Source: Pseudomonadota bacterium (GTDB lineage Bacteria > Desulfobacterota > Binatia > Binatales > Binataceae). Taken from it: DNA of 64,000 bases. The translations under genes were made by a program, and so were the position numbers. The notes under the pieces are model-generated. The model was not told where the DNA came from. It worked only from the letters and a program-made list of their open reading frames with translations, and ran no database searches. Location: NCBI GenBank assembly GCA_021323675.1, contig JAJPKP010000040.1, forward strand, positions 81,441 to 145,440, in the 5' to 3' direction. Below, in pieces: positions 33,299 through 41,394 of this stretch. Numbering within the stretch: the first letter of the stretch is position 1; the number at the start of each line of letters is the position of its first letter.

Positions 33299-34780
33299 CT
33301 AGGGGAGGGACAGCGCGTCCCGTACCTGGAGATGATCGACCACGGACACGATTCCTGCGACACGAAAGGCAAGCCATCTTATGTTTGCGCGGTCGAAATC
33401 GGTAGGAACGGTTCCCCAAACGATCAAGGTGCCGCCGTCGAGCCGAAAGCTGACATCCTTGTAGCCGTCGGCGTCGAGCTCCTGGCGCAGCGCCTGAAGG
33501 CGGGCTGTCGTCGGTACGGGAACATCCGAGGGCATGGAGACATCAGGAACGTCCGGCTGCTGTTCGATCGTCATCCGGGCTATCAGGCTGGTGACCACGA
33601 ACGCGGCAGCGAACAGGCCCGCGAAGAGCAGGTAGTAGAAGGACGGATTGCGCCGCCGCGCGCGCCGGTAGGGGCGGTCGTTCGGGAAGGGCTGCGCGTC
33701 GGAAAAATCGCCAAGGGTTACCGTTTCGGCGTCGTGCGATGCGTTTTCCGATCGGAGCACGAACGCGACCCGGGTCGCGCAGAACGAACAGAACCGGGAG
33801 TCCGAGGGAATCGAACGGCCGCATCGCGGGCACTCGATCTGGGCGTCCGGGGCAACCAGCACCGTAGGCGCGGATGCGGCCGAGTTCGCGCCGGGGCCTG
33901 GACGAGTTTCCAGTGGCAGGCCCAACTGGATTCGGCGGTTTGCACCGCGAGTTGGAGCCGGAGCGGAGGACGTGCTCTGGCCCGATTTGATCGCGATCAG
34001 GCGATCTCTGAACTCTGCCGCGTCCGCGGGCCGAAACACCGCATCATATTGCAGCGCCTGGTCGACCAGCTCCGCCAGCGCCGGAGCGGCGTTCGGGCAC
34101 AGCGATTTGAGCGGCGGGAAGCTGAAGGGCGGTTCTGCGGCAGGATCGCGGCCCGACAGCGCGTGATGCATCGTCGCGGCCAATGCGTACAGATCGGAAC
34201 GAAACTCGGCCTTGCCGCGATATTGTTCCGGCGGCGCATAACCTTGCGTGCCGATCATGGTCGCATTGCTCTGGGGCTGGAACAGGCGCGCGATTCCGAA
34301 GTCGATGAGCTTCACCTGGCCGTAGACCGCGAGCATGAGGTTCGACGGCTTGAGATCGCGGTAGATCACGGGCGGCTCGAGATTGTGCAGGTAGTGGAGC
34401 GTATCGCAAACCTGGAGCGCGATGTCGATCACTTCGCGCTCCGGCAGCTTTCCGCCCGCATCGCGCAATTTCTGCTCGAGCGTGATCCCGTCGATATACT
34501 CCATCACCAGGTAGTGGTGATTGCTTTCGCTGAAGCGATCGAAGACCCGCGGGATGTGCTCGTTCGAAAGCTGCGCGAGCATGTCCGCCTCGCGCTGAAA
34601 GGCGGCAATCGCCTGCTTCTGCATCTCCGGGCTGGTGAAGGAATCGACCATTTCGGCGAGCGCGGAAGGACGCGCGGCCAGGCGCAGATCTTCGGCGAGA
34701 TAGACCATCTTCATCCCGCCGCCACCGAGCGGCTTAACGACCCGATAGCGTCCTCCCACGATGGTGTTGGGCGAAATCAT
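33299..34780 (-). CDS. Ser/Thr protein kinase with relocated lysine, zinc ribbon and BON domain
   Basis: A 493-residue membrane-anchored kinase. Domains: kinase (about 10-265), zinc ribbon with Cys317, 320, 331, 334, a membrane segment (381-401) and a C-terminal BON-like domain (about 425-490). The catalytic loop YRDLKPSN (Asp142, Lys144, Asn147), DFG (Asp160), alphaC Glu64 and PPE185 are intact. The VAIK lysine is replaced by Ala42 in SALAEM, while Lys24 lies in the glycine loop GGGGMKMVY. In eukaryotic WNK kinases the same exchange is known, with the loop lysine contacting ATP. The BON domain would lie outside the membrane. It ends a three-gene operon with zinc-ribbon and FHA proteins, the likely substrate partners. 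Confidence 0.9.
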   Translation of the reverse strand: MISPNTIVGGRYRVVKPLGGGGMKMVYLAEDLRLAARPSALAEMVDSFTSPEMQKQAIAAFQREADMLAQLSNEHIPRVFDRFSESNHHYLVMEYIDGITLEQKLRDAGGKLPEREVIDIALQVCDTLHYLHNLEPPVIYRDLKPSNLMLAVYGQVKLIDFGIARLFQPQSNATMIGTQGYAPPEQYRGKAEFRSDLYALAATMHHALSGRDPAAEPPFSFPPLKSLCPNAAPALAELVDQALQYDAVFRPADAAEFRDRLIAIKSGQSTSSAPAPTRGANRRIQLGLPLETRPGPGANSAASAPTVLVAPDAQIECPRCGRSIPSDSRFCSFCATRVAFVLRSENASHDAETVTLGDFSDAQPFPNDRPYRRARRRNPSFYYLLFAGLFAAAFVVTSLIARMTIEQQPDVPDVSMPSDVPVPTTARLQALRQELDADGYKDVSFRLDGGTLIVWGTVPTDFDRANIRWLAFRVAGIVSVVDHLQVRDALSLP

Positions 34781-34787
34781 GCCGAGA

Positions 34788-35189
34788 CTACGGAGGACCT
34801 CCGCGAGAGAGACGAGGAGGGCCGGAGGCCGCGCGAAGATGGCGCGGGACGCGTATTGTCGCGCGGTCGTTGAGCGCTCCCTTAAGCGCGGCGTTGGCCG
34901 CGCATATCAGATGCAGCAGAAATCCGACAGACGGGTTGATTATGTAGGCCGCGGAGACGCCGAAGAACCATAATGCGCCGCGCGCAGGGCGGCCTTTGTA
35001 TACATGGCCCAGGCCGGGAATGATGCTCAACAGCGCCGCCACCGCCGGCTTGTAGCCGGGGTTGGGCGCGAGCAGGCGGCTGGTGGCAAGAGCGGCCCCG
35101 CAGTCCTTGCAGAACTCCGCTTGGGCCACCACCACCGGCCGGCCGCATCGCCAGCAATAGCGCGGCTGTTCAAATTCAGTTTCAGGCAC
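34788..35189 (-). CDS. Zinc-ribbon membrane protein
   Basis: A 133-residue protein with an N-terminal zinc ribbon (YCWRCGR and FCKDCG), then hydrophobic segments at about 50-70 and 75-95 with AALLSIIPGLGHVYKGRPARGAL, a pattern of small zinc-ribbon/TM2-like proteins. The C-terminus is basic. Its start overlaps the end of the FHA gene by eight bases and its stop lies seven bases before the kinase start, so the three are one operon. The zinc ribbon is of the same kind as that in the kinase. Function unknown; a scaffold or sensor at the membrane is a guess. Confidence 0.8.
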   Translation of the reverse strand: MPETEFEQPRYCWRCGRPVVVAQAEFCKDCGAALATSRLLAPNPGYKPAVAALLSIIPGLGHVYKGRPARGALWFFGVSAAYIINPSVGFLLHLICAANAALKGALNDRATIRVPRHLRAASGPPRLSRGGPP

Positions 35190-36450
35190 GGAACGTAAAT
35201 GGCGCTTGGCCTAATTTTATAGGGTCGCCGTTCACGATGCGCTTTTGAGTCACACGTTCATCGCCTACGAACGTTCCGTTCTGGCTCTGCAGGTCGTGCA
35301 GCTCGAATCCGCCGTTAACGGCCTCGATACTTGCATGATGGCGCGAAACGGACGAGTGAGCGACAACAATATCATTATCCAGCGCACGCCCGAGCCGAGT
35401 CGTGGCACCTGTGCGCACGGGAAATTGGTGGCCCGCGCCGTCGATCAGGCACGGTCCGACGCTGACAACGGCCTGGGCCTCTCGGCCTGCGCCGTCGCCA
35501 GAGATCCGCGGCGCAATCACACCGGCGCCGGACGCCTGCCTGAGATGAAAAGAAAGCAGATAGCCACCGATGCGTATTTGATCGCCCTCGTGCAGAGCGG
35601 CGGTTTCAATCCGCGCGCCGTTGACAAAAGTGCCTTCCTGCACCGCCAGGTTGCGGATGACGTAATCGGAACCGGAACGTTCTATGACCGCATGGCGTTG
35701 TTGCACCGCTTGATCGCCAAACAGGCCGATCGGATTCTCTTCGGCGCGCCCCATCGTCGCACGCGCGCCTTCGATTCGAAATTGCCGGCCTCTCAGCCTT
35801 CCCTGATCGACGGTAATCCATGCCGCCTTGGTGAGTTCCTGCACCAGGCCGATGAAGAGGCCGATCGCAAGTCCGATGGAGCTGAGTCCGATCAGGCGCG
35901 ACACCAATCCGCCGCCGGTCGCATAGTTGATCGGATCGAAAAGAATTCCGCCGATGAAACCGCCGACCCATCCTCCGACCGCACCTTTCAGGATGTTGGG
36001 AGGCGAAAAGGTTGAGAGGCCCACCCCCGCGCCCAGCATCGCGCCCATGATGATCCAGCTAACGACCCTGGCGCAGAAGAGATAAAAGGTCGAGCCCTCG
36101 TGGTTCAGTTCCCATCCGCCAAAGTGCAGAATGGAACTGAACACCGAATTCGCGAAATAGTCAGCCGGCACCGCGAGAACCAGGCAGATTAGGAAGCCGG
36201 TCCAGAAGCGCCTTTGCGTTGCGGGGCTTATCTCCAGTTGCTGCCTTTCGACCGCGAGAATCAAGCCGCCGATCAGGCCCGAGAACAGAGCCATCGCCGC
36301 GTACGACGCGACTACGCCGGCGGTCGAGATTTGCTCGGTGAGGCTATGGCCGTGACTGGCCAGTTCGACCGGCAGCCATCCGATAGCGCCGCCCGCCAGG
36401 CCGGCCAATGCTTTCAGGAGAAGCTCGCGGCGGTTTATGGAACCGTTCAT
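35182..36450 (-). CDS. Membrane protein with two FHA domains
   Basis: A 422-residue protein with about five hydrophobic segments in the first 205 residues and two cytoplasmic FHA domains, about 212-303 and 331-421. FHA2 has the full phosphothreonine-binding pattern: RLGRALDND, SSVSRHHASI and QSQNGTFVGD. FHA1 has MGRAEEN and GTFVNG but QQRHA where SxRHA is normal, so it may have lost phosphopeptide binding. Proteins with FHA domains recruit phosphorylated partners of Ser/Thr kinases, and a kinase lies two genes downstream in the same operon. ATG 36450 is preceded by GAGGA about 11 bases away. The upstream intergenic region (36451-36625) is shared with the divergent CoA-transferase. Confidence 0.9.
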   Translation of the reverse strand: MNGSINRRELLLKALAGLAGGAIGWLPVELASHGHSLTEQISTAGVVASYAAMALFSGLIGGLILAVERQQLEISPATQRRFWTGFLICLVLAVPADYFANSVFSSILHFGGWELNHEGSTFYLFCARVVSWIIMGAMLGAGVGLSTFSPPNILKGAVGGWVGGFIGGILFDPINYATGGGLVSRLIGLSSIGLAIGLFIGLVQELTKAAWITVDQGRLRGRQFRIEGARATMGRAEENPIGLFGDQAVQQRHAVIERSGSDYVIRNLAVQEGTFVNGARIETAALHEGDQIRIGGYLLSFHLRQASGAGVIAPRISGDGAGREAQAVVSVGPCLIDGAGHQFPVRTGATTRLGRALDNDIVVAHSSVSRHHASIEAVNGGFELHDLQSQNGTFVGDERVTQKRIVNGDPIKLGQAPFTFRA

Positions 36451-36625
36451 TGTCAGACGTGTCCTCGCGACCGTTTGCAGGTTGGTACAGAACCGCTGTT
36501 TTCATAATAGCCCGCGACGATGGGCTGGAAAATGCAGGCCAATCGCGTCAGGAGCGGACGAGTTGCCGAGCGTCACCTTTCGCGGCATCATCCGAGCGGA
36601 CGCATTTTTTGGAAAGTTGAAGTAG

Positions 36626-37867
36626 ATGGCCGAAAAAAATCTGGTACCTGAAAAGTTTGGTCCGTTGCAGGACGTGAAAATCGTCTCGACCGGAACTTTG
36701 ATCGCGCAACCGTTCGCCGCCGAGCTGGCGGCGGAGATGGGCGCCGAAGTCATCCAGGTCGAGCGGCCCGTGGTCGGCGACACCGGATGGCGCAATATCG
36801 GAATCAGGCTCAAGAACCAGCATGGCGGTCCTCCGGTCGCCACAACGTGGGTGCAGGAACGCCGCAACGTTTTTTGCGTGACGCTCGATCTCTCCAAGCC
36901 GCGCGGCCGGGACATCCTGCTCAAGCTGGTCGCTCGCGCCGACATCTGGATGGAAAGCTCGAAGCCCGGCACCTACGCGAAGTGGGGACTGGATGACGAG
37001 ACGGTCCGGAAGACAAACCCGAGGCTGGTTATTACGCACGTGAGCGGCTTCGGACAGACGGGAGATCCCGACTACGTGATGCGCCCGTCTTACGACATCG
37101 TCGGCCAGGCAGTCGGCGGCATGATGTATCAAACCGGCTATCCCGACCCGACGCCACCGACCCGCGCGGCGCCGTGGACCGGCGACTACCTTACGGCATT
37201 GTTTACGCTCTGGTCCTCGCTTGCCGGGCTTACTTACGCGCGTTCGACGGGAAAGGGGCAATCGATCGATCTCGCGCAGTACGAGGCGATTCACAAGACC
37301 ATGGGCGGTACGATGGTCGAATACTTCCAGGAAGGAATCGTGCGAGAGCGATCGGGCAATCGAGCGCAGGGATTCCAGCCGCTGGATTCGTTTCAGGCCA
37401 AAGACGGATGGGTGGTGCTGGGCGCGCTGGGCGATGTTTACGATCGCCTGCTGCCGCTGATCGGCCTGGACCCGCGCGACCCCAAGTGGCAAAGCGCCAG
37501 AACCAATCTCGAATCGATCGAAGGAATCGAGTTCGACGCGATTCTGCGGGGGTGGATCGGCGAACGCACCGTCGCGCAAGTAGTGGAAGAGATGGCGCAG
37601 GGCAAGGTTCCGTGTTCGCCGATCATGTCGAGCAAGGACATGGCCGAGGACCCGCAGTATCGCGCGCGGCAAATGCACATCGAGTGGGAGGACCTGCAGG
37701 CGGGGAAGGTGAAGGGAATCGGGATCGCGCCGAAGTTTTCGCTGACGCCGGGCAGGATTTTCCGGGGATCAGCTCCGGTCGGATACGACAATCAACGCGT
37801 CTATGGCGACCTGCTCGGGCTGAGCGGGACGGAGATGGAATCGCTCAAGCGCGAACGAGTGATCTGA
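36626..37867 (+). CDS. CaiB/BaiF family CoA-transferase
   Basis: A 413-residue family III CoA-transferase with the N-terminal LQDVKIVSTGTLIAQPFAAEL and GAEVIQVERP, VSGFGQTGDPDY in the middle, and catalytic Asp187 in WTGDYLTALF. The arrangement and the RPSYDIVGQAVGGMMYQTGYPD region are like carnitine or (R)-phenyllactate CoA-transferases of the family. ATG 36626 stands after GGAAAG with a spacer of about ten. A CATAAT at 36503-36508 and TTGGTA at 36482-36487, only 15 bases apart, could be a promoter on this strand. It converges with the LLM oxidoreductase gene, whose stop is six bases away. Confidence 0.9.
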   Translation: MAEKNLVPEKFGPLQDVKIVSTGTLIAQPFAAELAAEMGAEVIQVERPVVGDTGWRNIGIRLKNQHGGPPVATTWVQERRNVFCVTLDLSKPRGRDILLKLVARADIWMESSKPGTYAKWGLDDETVRKTNPRLVITHVSGFGQTGDPDYVMRPSYDIVGQAVGGMMYQTGYPDPTPPTRAAPWTGDYLTALFTLWSSLAGLTYARSTGKGQSIDLAQYEAIHKTMGGTMVEYFQEGIVRERSGNRAQGFQPLDSFQAKDGWVVLGALGDVYDRLLPLIGLDPRDPKWQSARTNLESIEGIEFDAILRGWIGERTVAQVVEEMAQGKVPCSPIMSSKDMAEDPQYRARQMHIEWEDLQAGKVKGIGIAPKFSLTPGRIFRGSAPVGYDNQRVYGDLLGLSGTEMESLKRERVI

Positions 37868-37872
37868 GAGTT

Positions 37873-38706
37873 TCATTTCCGGTCCGCGATCTTGCCCATA
37901 AAAATCTCCGCGGCGCGCCCGAATTCGGTTTCGTCGGAGTAGCGTCCGAGATCGAGGATGAAATAGGTCGCGCCCGCGTCGCGTTCCGTGTCGAGCCGGG
38001 CGCGCGCCGCGGATATGTCATCAAGCTTGAGCGCGCGGCGCACCACGATTTCGGGATCCGGCCGCCCCGCCGCGCGCATCCGCGACCGCAGATCTTCAAC
38101 CATAGGTTTAAGTTCCGCCGGCCTCTCCATCGGATGCCATCCGTCGCCGAATTTCACGACCCGGTCGATGGCTTTTGAGCTACCGCCTCCGATCCAGATC
38201 GGCGGCCGCTTGGGATGGGGCTCGAAGACGAAGGCCGGAAACCTTACCAGCTCGCCCCGGTACGCCAGAGCATCGCGGTTTTCGAACAAATGGTGCAGCA
38301 CGCGCAGAGTTTCGGTGGTGATGGCGCCGCGCTTTCGGATGTCCACGCCGAGTGCTTCGAACTCCGGTCTCATCCATCCCACGCCCACGCCGAGGATCAT
38401 CCGCTCGCCGGACAGTTCCTGGATGGTAGCGATCTGCTTTGCGGTCAGGACCGCGGGCCGATAGGGAAGCACCAGAACCGACACCCCGATTCGAATGCGG
38501 TTGGTCATCCCGGCCAGGTATGCCAATGCCGCCAGCACGTCGAGATAGCGGCCTCCGGAGCCTTCGGTCTGATCGGGCGGGATGCACAGATGGTCGGAGA
38601 CGAAAAGCGCGTCGAACCCCGCATCCTCGGCGATTCGGCCGCAGGCGCGGAAAGTCGCGGGATTCGATTGGGGTCCCATATTCCGGATTGCGATGCCGTA
38701 TTTCAT
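37873..38706 (-). CDS. LLM class flavin/F420-dependent oxidoreductase
   Basis: A 277-residue luciferase-like monooxygenase family member. The TIM-barrel fold shows FDALFVSDHLCIPP, RIRIGVSVLVLPYRPAV, GERMILGVGVGWMRPEFEALG and RPPIWIGGGSSKAIDR, a pattern of the F420- or FMN-dependent TIGR03619-type branch. Enzymes of this group oxidise or reduce small substrates with a reduced flavin or F420. ATG 38706 is preceded by GGGGAA; a longer frame to 38853 adds 49 residues with no similarity. It lies divergent from the TetR regulator (38876), a usual arrangement for its control. Confidence 0.88.
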   Translation of the reverse strand: MKYGIAIRNMGPQSNPATFRACGRIAEDAGFDALFVSDHLCIPPDQTEGSGGRYLDVLAALAYLAGMTNRIRIGVSVLVLPYRPAVLTAKQIATIQELSGERMILGVGVGWMRPEFEALGVDIRKRGAITTETLRVLHHLFENRDALAYRGELVRFPAFVFEPHPKRPPIWIGGGSSKAIDRVVKFGDGWHPMERPAELKPMVEDLRSRMRAAGRPDPEIVVRRALKLDDISAARARLDTERDAGATYFILDLGRYSDETEFGRAAEIFMGKIADRK

Positions 38707-38875
38707 CGTTTTGTCTTCCCCGGTCGCCGGATTGTGCGCGGCGTGCGGCGGACCTTCGTCGCAGGTTTCGTTATGCAACCCTAGGCCGGCGCTGCTCGCG
38801 GGACAAGCCGTTTTCGGGGTGGTGCTGGAAACCCGCGGGTCAGCGCGGCACACTTGGATAGGATTGGAGGTCCGA

Positions 38876-39535
38876 GTGGGACGACCATCGGCGAAAGAAC
38901 GCAGACCCTACAACAGTGACGCAATATTGGACGTGGCCGTCCGCGTATTCCTGGAACGCGGCTACGACGGCGCATCGCTCGACGACGTCGCGCGGGCCGC
39001 GGGAATCACCAAGGCGAGCGTTTACTACCACGTAAGCAGCAAGGAAGAACTGCTCGAACGCGGAGTGGGGCGGGCGTTCGACGCGCTGTACGCGGTGCTG
39101 CAGGAGCCGCGGGTCCGCACCGGCCCTCCGATTGAACGCCTGAAGCACATCGTCAAACGAACGATAGATATCACCGTGACGATGCTGCCGGAGGTGGCGC
39201 TGCTGCTGCGCGTGCGCGGCAATACGAGGGCGGAAAAAAGAATCCTCGAGCGCCGGCGCGAATTCGATCACCTTATTGCCCGGTTTGTCGCCCGCGCGCA
39301 GCGGGCGGGCGAACTCCGGCGCGATCTGGATGCGCGCCTGGCGACGCGGCTGGTCTTCGGGATGCTGAATTCGATCGCGGAATGGTACCGGCCCGAGGGC
39401 CGGCTGGATGCGAAAGGTATCGCCGAGGCGGTGTTTCGCATCGCTTTCGAAGGGGTCGAGGCGGGACGCCTGCGCGCTTCTTGTAAATCTACCGAAAGGT
39501 TGATAACTATCGATCGGAGGCGAGGCGACAAATGA
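38876..39535 (+). CDS. TetR family transcriptional regulator
   Basis: A 219-residue TetR regulator beginning with GTG 38876, with GGAGG (38866-38870) five bases upstream. The helix-turn-helix is in the first 60 residues: RPYNSDAILDVAVRVFLERGYDGASLDDVARAAGITKASVYYH is the standard DNA-binding domain, here cited by its parts VFLERGYDG and SVYYHVSSKEEL. The C-terminal ligand domain is all-helical. Its stop overlaps the start of the diiron oxygenase gene by four bases (ATGA), which ties it to that gene and to the PaaG-like crotonase after it. It may also control the divergent LLM oxidoreductase gene. The inducer is unknown. Confidence 0.93.
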   Translation: MGRPSAKERRPYNSDAILDVAVRVFLERGYDGASLDDVARAAGITKASVYYHVSSKEELLERGVGRAFDALYAVLQEPRVRTGPPIERLKHIVKRTIDITVTMLPEVALLLRVRGNTRAEKRILERRREFDHLIARFVARAQRAGELRRDLDARLATRLVFGMLNSIAEWYRPEGRLDAKGIAEAVFRIAFEGVEAGRLRASCKSTERLITIDRRRGDK

Positions 39536-40554
39536 GCGAGTTCATCATCCCGCCGGGCGGCCTTACTCCCGCTCCCGAAGTTCCCCAACCCAACATTTTT
39601 CCGATGGAGTGGCGGTGCGAGACGCCCAAACTCCGCGACATCTACGAACGCGCGAAGCGCGAAGGTTTCAATCCTTCGGACATCCCGTGGCACGAACTGT
39701 CGCCGGAGGCGTACAGCGACGACGAGCGGATTGCGATCATGTACTGGTGGGCGCTGCTGTCAAACTTCGATTCATCGGGGCCGGCCGTGTTCGCCCGCGC
39801 CACCATCCGATCGTGGGAAATGCACGAAGAAGATCCGGTCCGCAAATGCTTCTTCTCGATCACCCGCGACGAGACCAACCACGAGGAATGCTGCCAGCGG
39901 GTGATTCAGAAGCTGGTGCCGGACGGACCGCAGGGGTTCAAACCGCAGAACGAACTTCAGCGGGTTGCGCTCAACAACATCGATTGGCTGTATCACAATG
40001 GCGGGCGGTACTGGACCGGGTACAATCGCGCGATCGAGCGCTACCCGCTGGCGATCATCTTCACGTCGTTCATGATGGGCGAGGTGGCGTCCTCGACGCT
40101 GTTTCACGGGATGTCGCGCGCGACCACCCATCCCGTTTACCGCGCGATTTTCAATAACATCGGACGCGATGAAGCGCGCCATCTGCAAATCTGCATCAGC
40201 CTGCTCGAGAAACAATGGCCCGGGCTCAGCGATGAACATCGCGCCTTTATCACCAAGCAATTGCGGGCCGGGTTTGTATTCCTGTCGATGGTCCTGTGGG
40301 AGCCGCCCCAGCAGTTCTGGGATCTGCCCGGCTATTTTCTGAACAACCACCGGATCCTGCTGCGCATCGCGCGCGAGGCGGGCCTCGGCATCCTGACGTA
40401 CGAACAGCAGGCGGACAATTGGCGGCTCGCGATTGCGCGCGTGCGCAAGCTCGTCGAGCGATGGAACATCCAGTTCCCGGCAATTCCGGAGCTCGATATC
40501 GAAGGCGTTGACGTCGGCGACATTACGGCCGAGGATATAATTCCGGTTTTCTGA
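39532..40554 (+). CDS. Ferritin-like diiron protein (AurF/R2-like oxygenase)
   Basis: A 340-residue four-helix protein with the diiron carboxylate pattern: DETNHEE (Glu114, His117), GEVASST (Glu184) and GRDEARH (Glu214, His217). This is the metal set of ribonucleotide reductase R2, AurF-type N-oxygenases and acyl-ACP desaturases. I cannot place it in one subgroup; the flanking genes suggest a hydroxylase, desaturase or N-oxygenase of acyl-CoA or aromatic catabolism. Its ATG overlaps the TetR stop by four bases, and 42 bases later begins a PaaG-like crotonase with a good ribosome site. TetR, diiron protein and crotonase are likely one transcript. Confidence 0.8.
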   Translation: MSEFIIPPGGLTPAPEVPQPNIFPMEWRCETPKLRDIYERAKREGFNPSDIPWHELSPEAYSDDERIAIMYWWALLSNFDSSGPAVFARATIRSWEMHEEDPVRKCFFSITRDETNHEECCQRVIQKLVPDGPQGFKPQNELQRVALNNIDWLYHNGGRYWTGYNRAIERYPLAIIFTSFMMGEVASSTLFHGMSRATTHPVYRAIFNNIGRDEARHLQICISLLEKQWPGLSDEHRAFITKQLRAGFVFLSMVLWEPPQQFWDLPGYFLNNHRILLRIAREAGLGILTYEQQADNWRLAIARVRKLVERWNIQFPAIPELDIEGVDVGDITAEDIIPVF

Positions 40555-40596
40555 CCGGACCCGCGGACCGCTCGACTCTCTCCGGGAGGCAGCATC

Positions 40597-41370
40597 ATGA
40601 CCGTCGACCTGACGATTACGGATTCGCTCGCCGAGATCGTGCTGAATCGGCCCGACAAGCTGAATGCCGTCAATGAGGCGATGGCGAGTGAGCTTACCGA
40701 CGTTCTCGATCGCGCCGAGCGCGAAATGGTCCGCGCCGTGCTGCTCAGAGGGGAGGGCGCCGGCTTCTGCGCGGGCCGAGATCTGGCCGACGCGGATCCC
40801 GGCAATGAGGACGCCGAGGCGATTCTCGAAGAAACCGTCAATCCGATTATCAAGCGAATCGCGACTTTTCCGGCGCCGACGTTTGCCGCCGTGCACGGTG
40901 CCTGCCTCGGCGTGGGATTGGGGATGGCGCTTGCCTGCGACGTCGTTTACATCGCAGACGACGCGAAAATCGGATCGCCGTTCGCGCGGATAGGAGCGGT
41001 TCTCGACTCCGGCGCGCATTCGTTTTTTGCCTCTCGAATCGGAACGCATCGCGCGCTCGAGCTGGTTTACACCGGGCGGTTTCTCTCCGGAGTCGAGGCC
41101 GCAAACTGGGGTTTGGTGAACCAGAGCGTGGCGAAAGAGAAACTGCTCGAGCATGCCCGCGCGGTAGCCCTTCAGGTTGCCAAAGGCCCGACGACCGCTT
41201 TCATGGAATCAAAGCGGCTGATGCGCAGAATCGACGAGGAAGCGCTGGGACTGTTCGCGGTGTTGCGCTGCGAGGCGCAGGCCCAGGGCGTGGCGGGCAA
41301 GACCGCCGACTACAAAGAAGGAATCACCGCCTTTCAGCAAAAGCGCCAGCCGAAATTCGTCGGACGCTGA
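40597..41370 (+). CDS. Enoyl-CoA hydratase/isomerase family (PaaG-like)
   Basis: A 257-residue crotonase-fold protein. The oxyanion block is FCAGRDL and the second block is HGACLGVGLGMALACDVV. The first hydratase glutamate is replaced by Gly109, and the second site carries Asp137 in GAVLDSG. This is the catalytic pattern of the PaaG type, which isomerises epoxyphenylacetyl-CoA or shifts enoyl double bonds, rather than of hydratases. GGGAGG precedes ATG 40597. It lies next to a diiron oxygenase, which together resemble the oxygenase-plus-isomerase logic of phenylacetate degradation; no paa multicomponent oxygenase is present, so this is an analogy only. Confidence 0.88.
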   Translation: MTVDLTITDSLAEIVLNRPDKLNAVNEAMASELTDVLDRAEREMVRAVLLRGEGAGFCAGRDLADADPGNEDAEAILEETVNPIIKRIATFPAPTFAAVHGACLGVGLGMALACDVVYIADDAKIGSPFARIGAVLDSGAHSFFASRIGTHRALELVYTGRFLSGVEAANWGLVNQSVAKEKLLEHARAVALQVAKGPTTAFMESKRLMRRIDEEALGLFAVLRCEAQAQGVAGKTADYKEGITAFQQKRQPKFVGR

Positions 41371-41394
41371 CGCCGGGACGGCTGAGCTCCACAG

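Noticed and set aside
33293..34873. A long plus-strand open frame opposite the kinase gene (526 codons).
   Set aside because: The minus strand has a clear kinase with intact motifs; the plus frame has no recognisable domain and is a product of GC-rich third positions.
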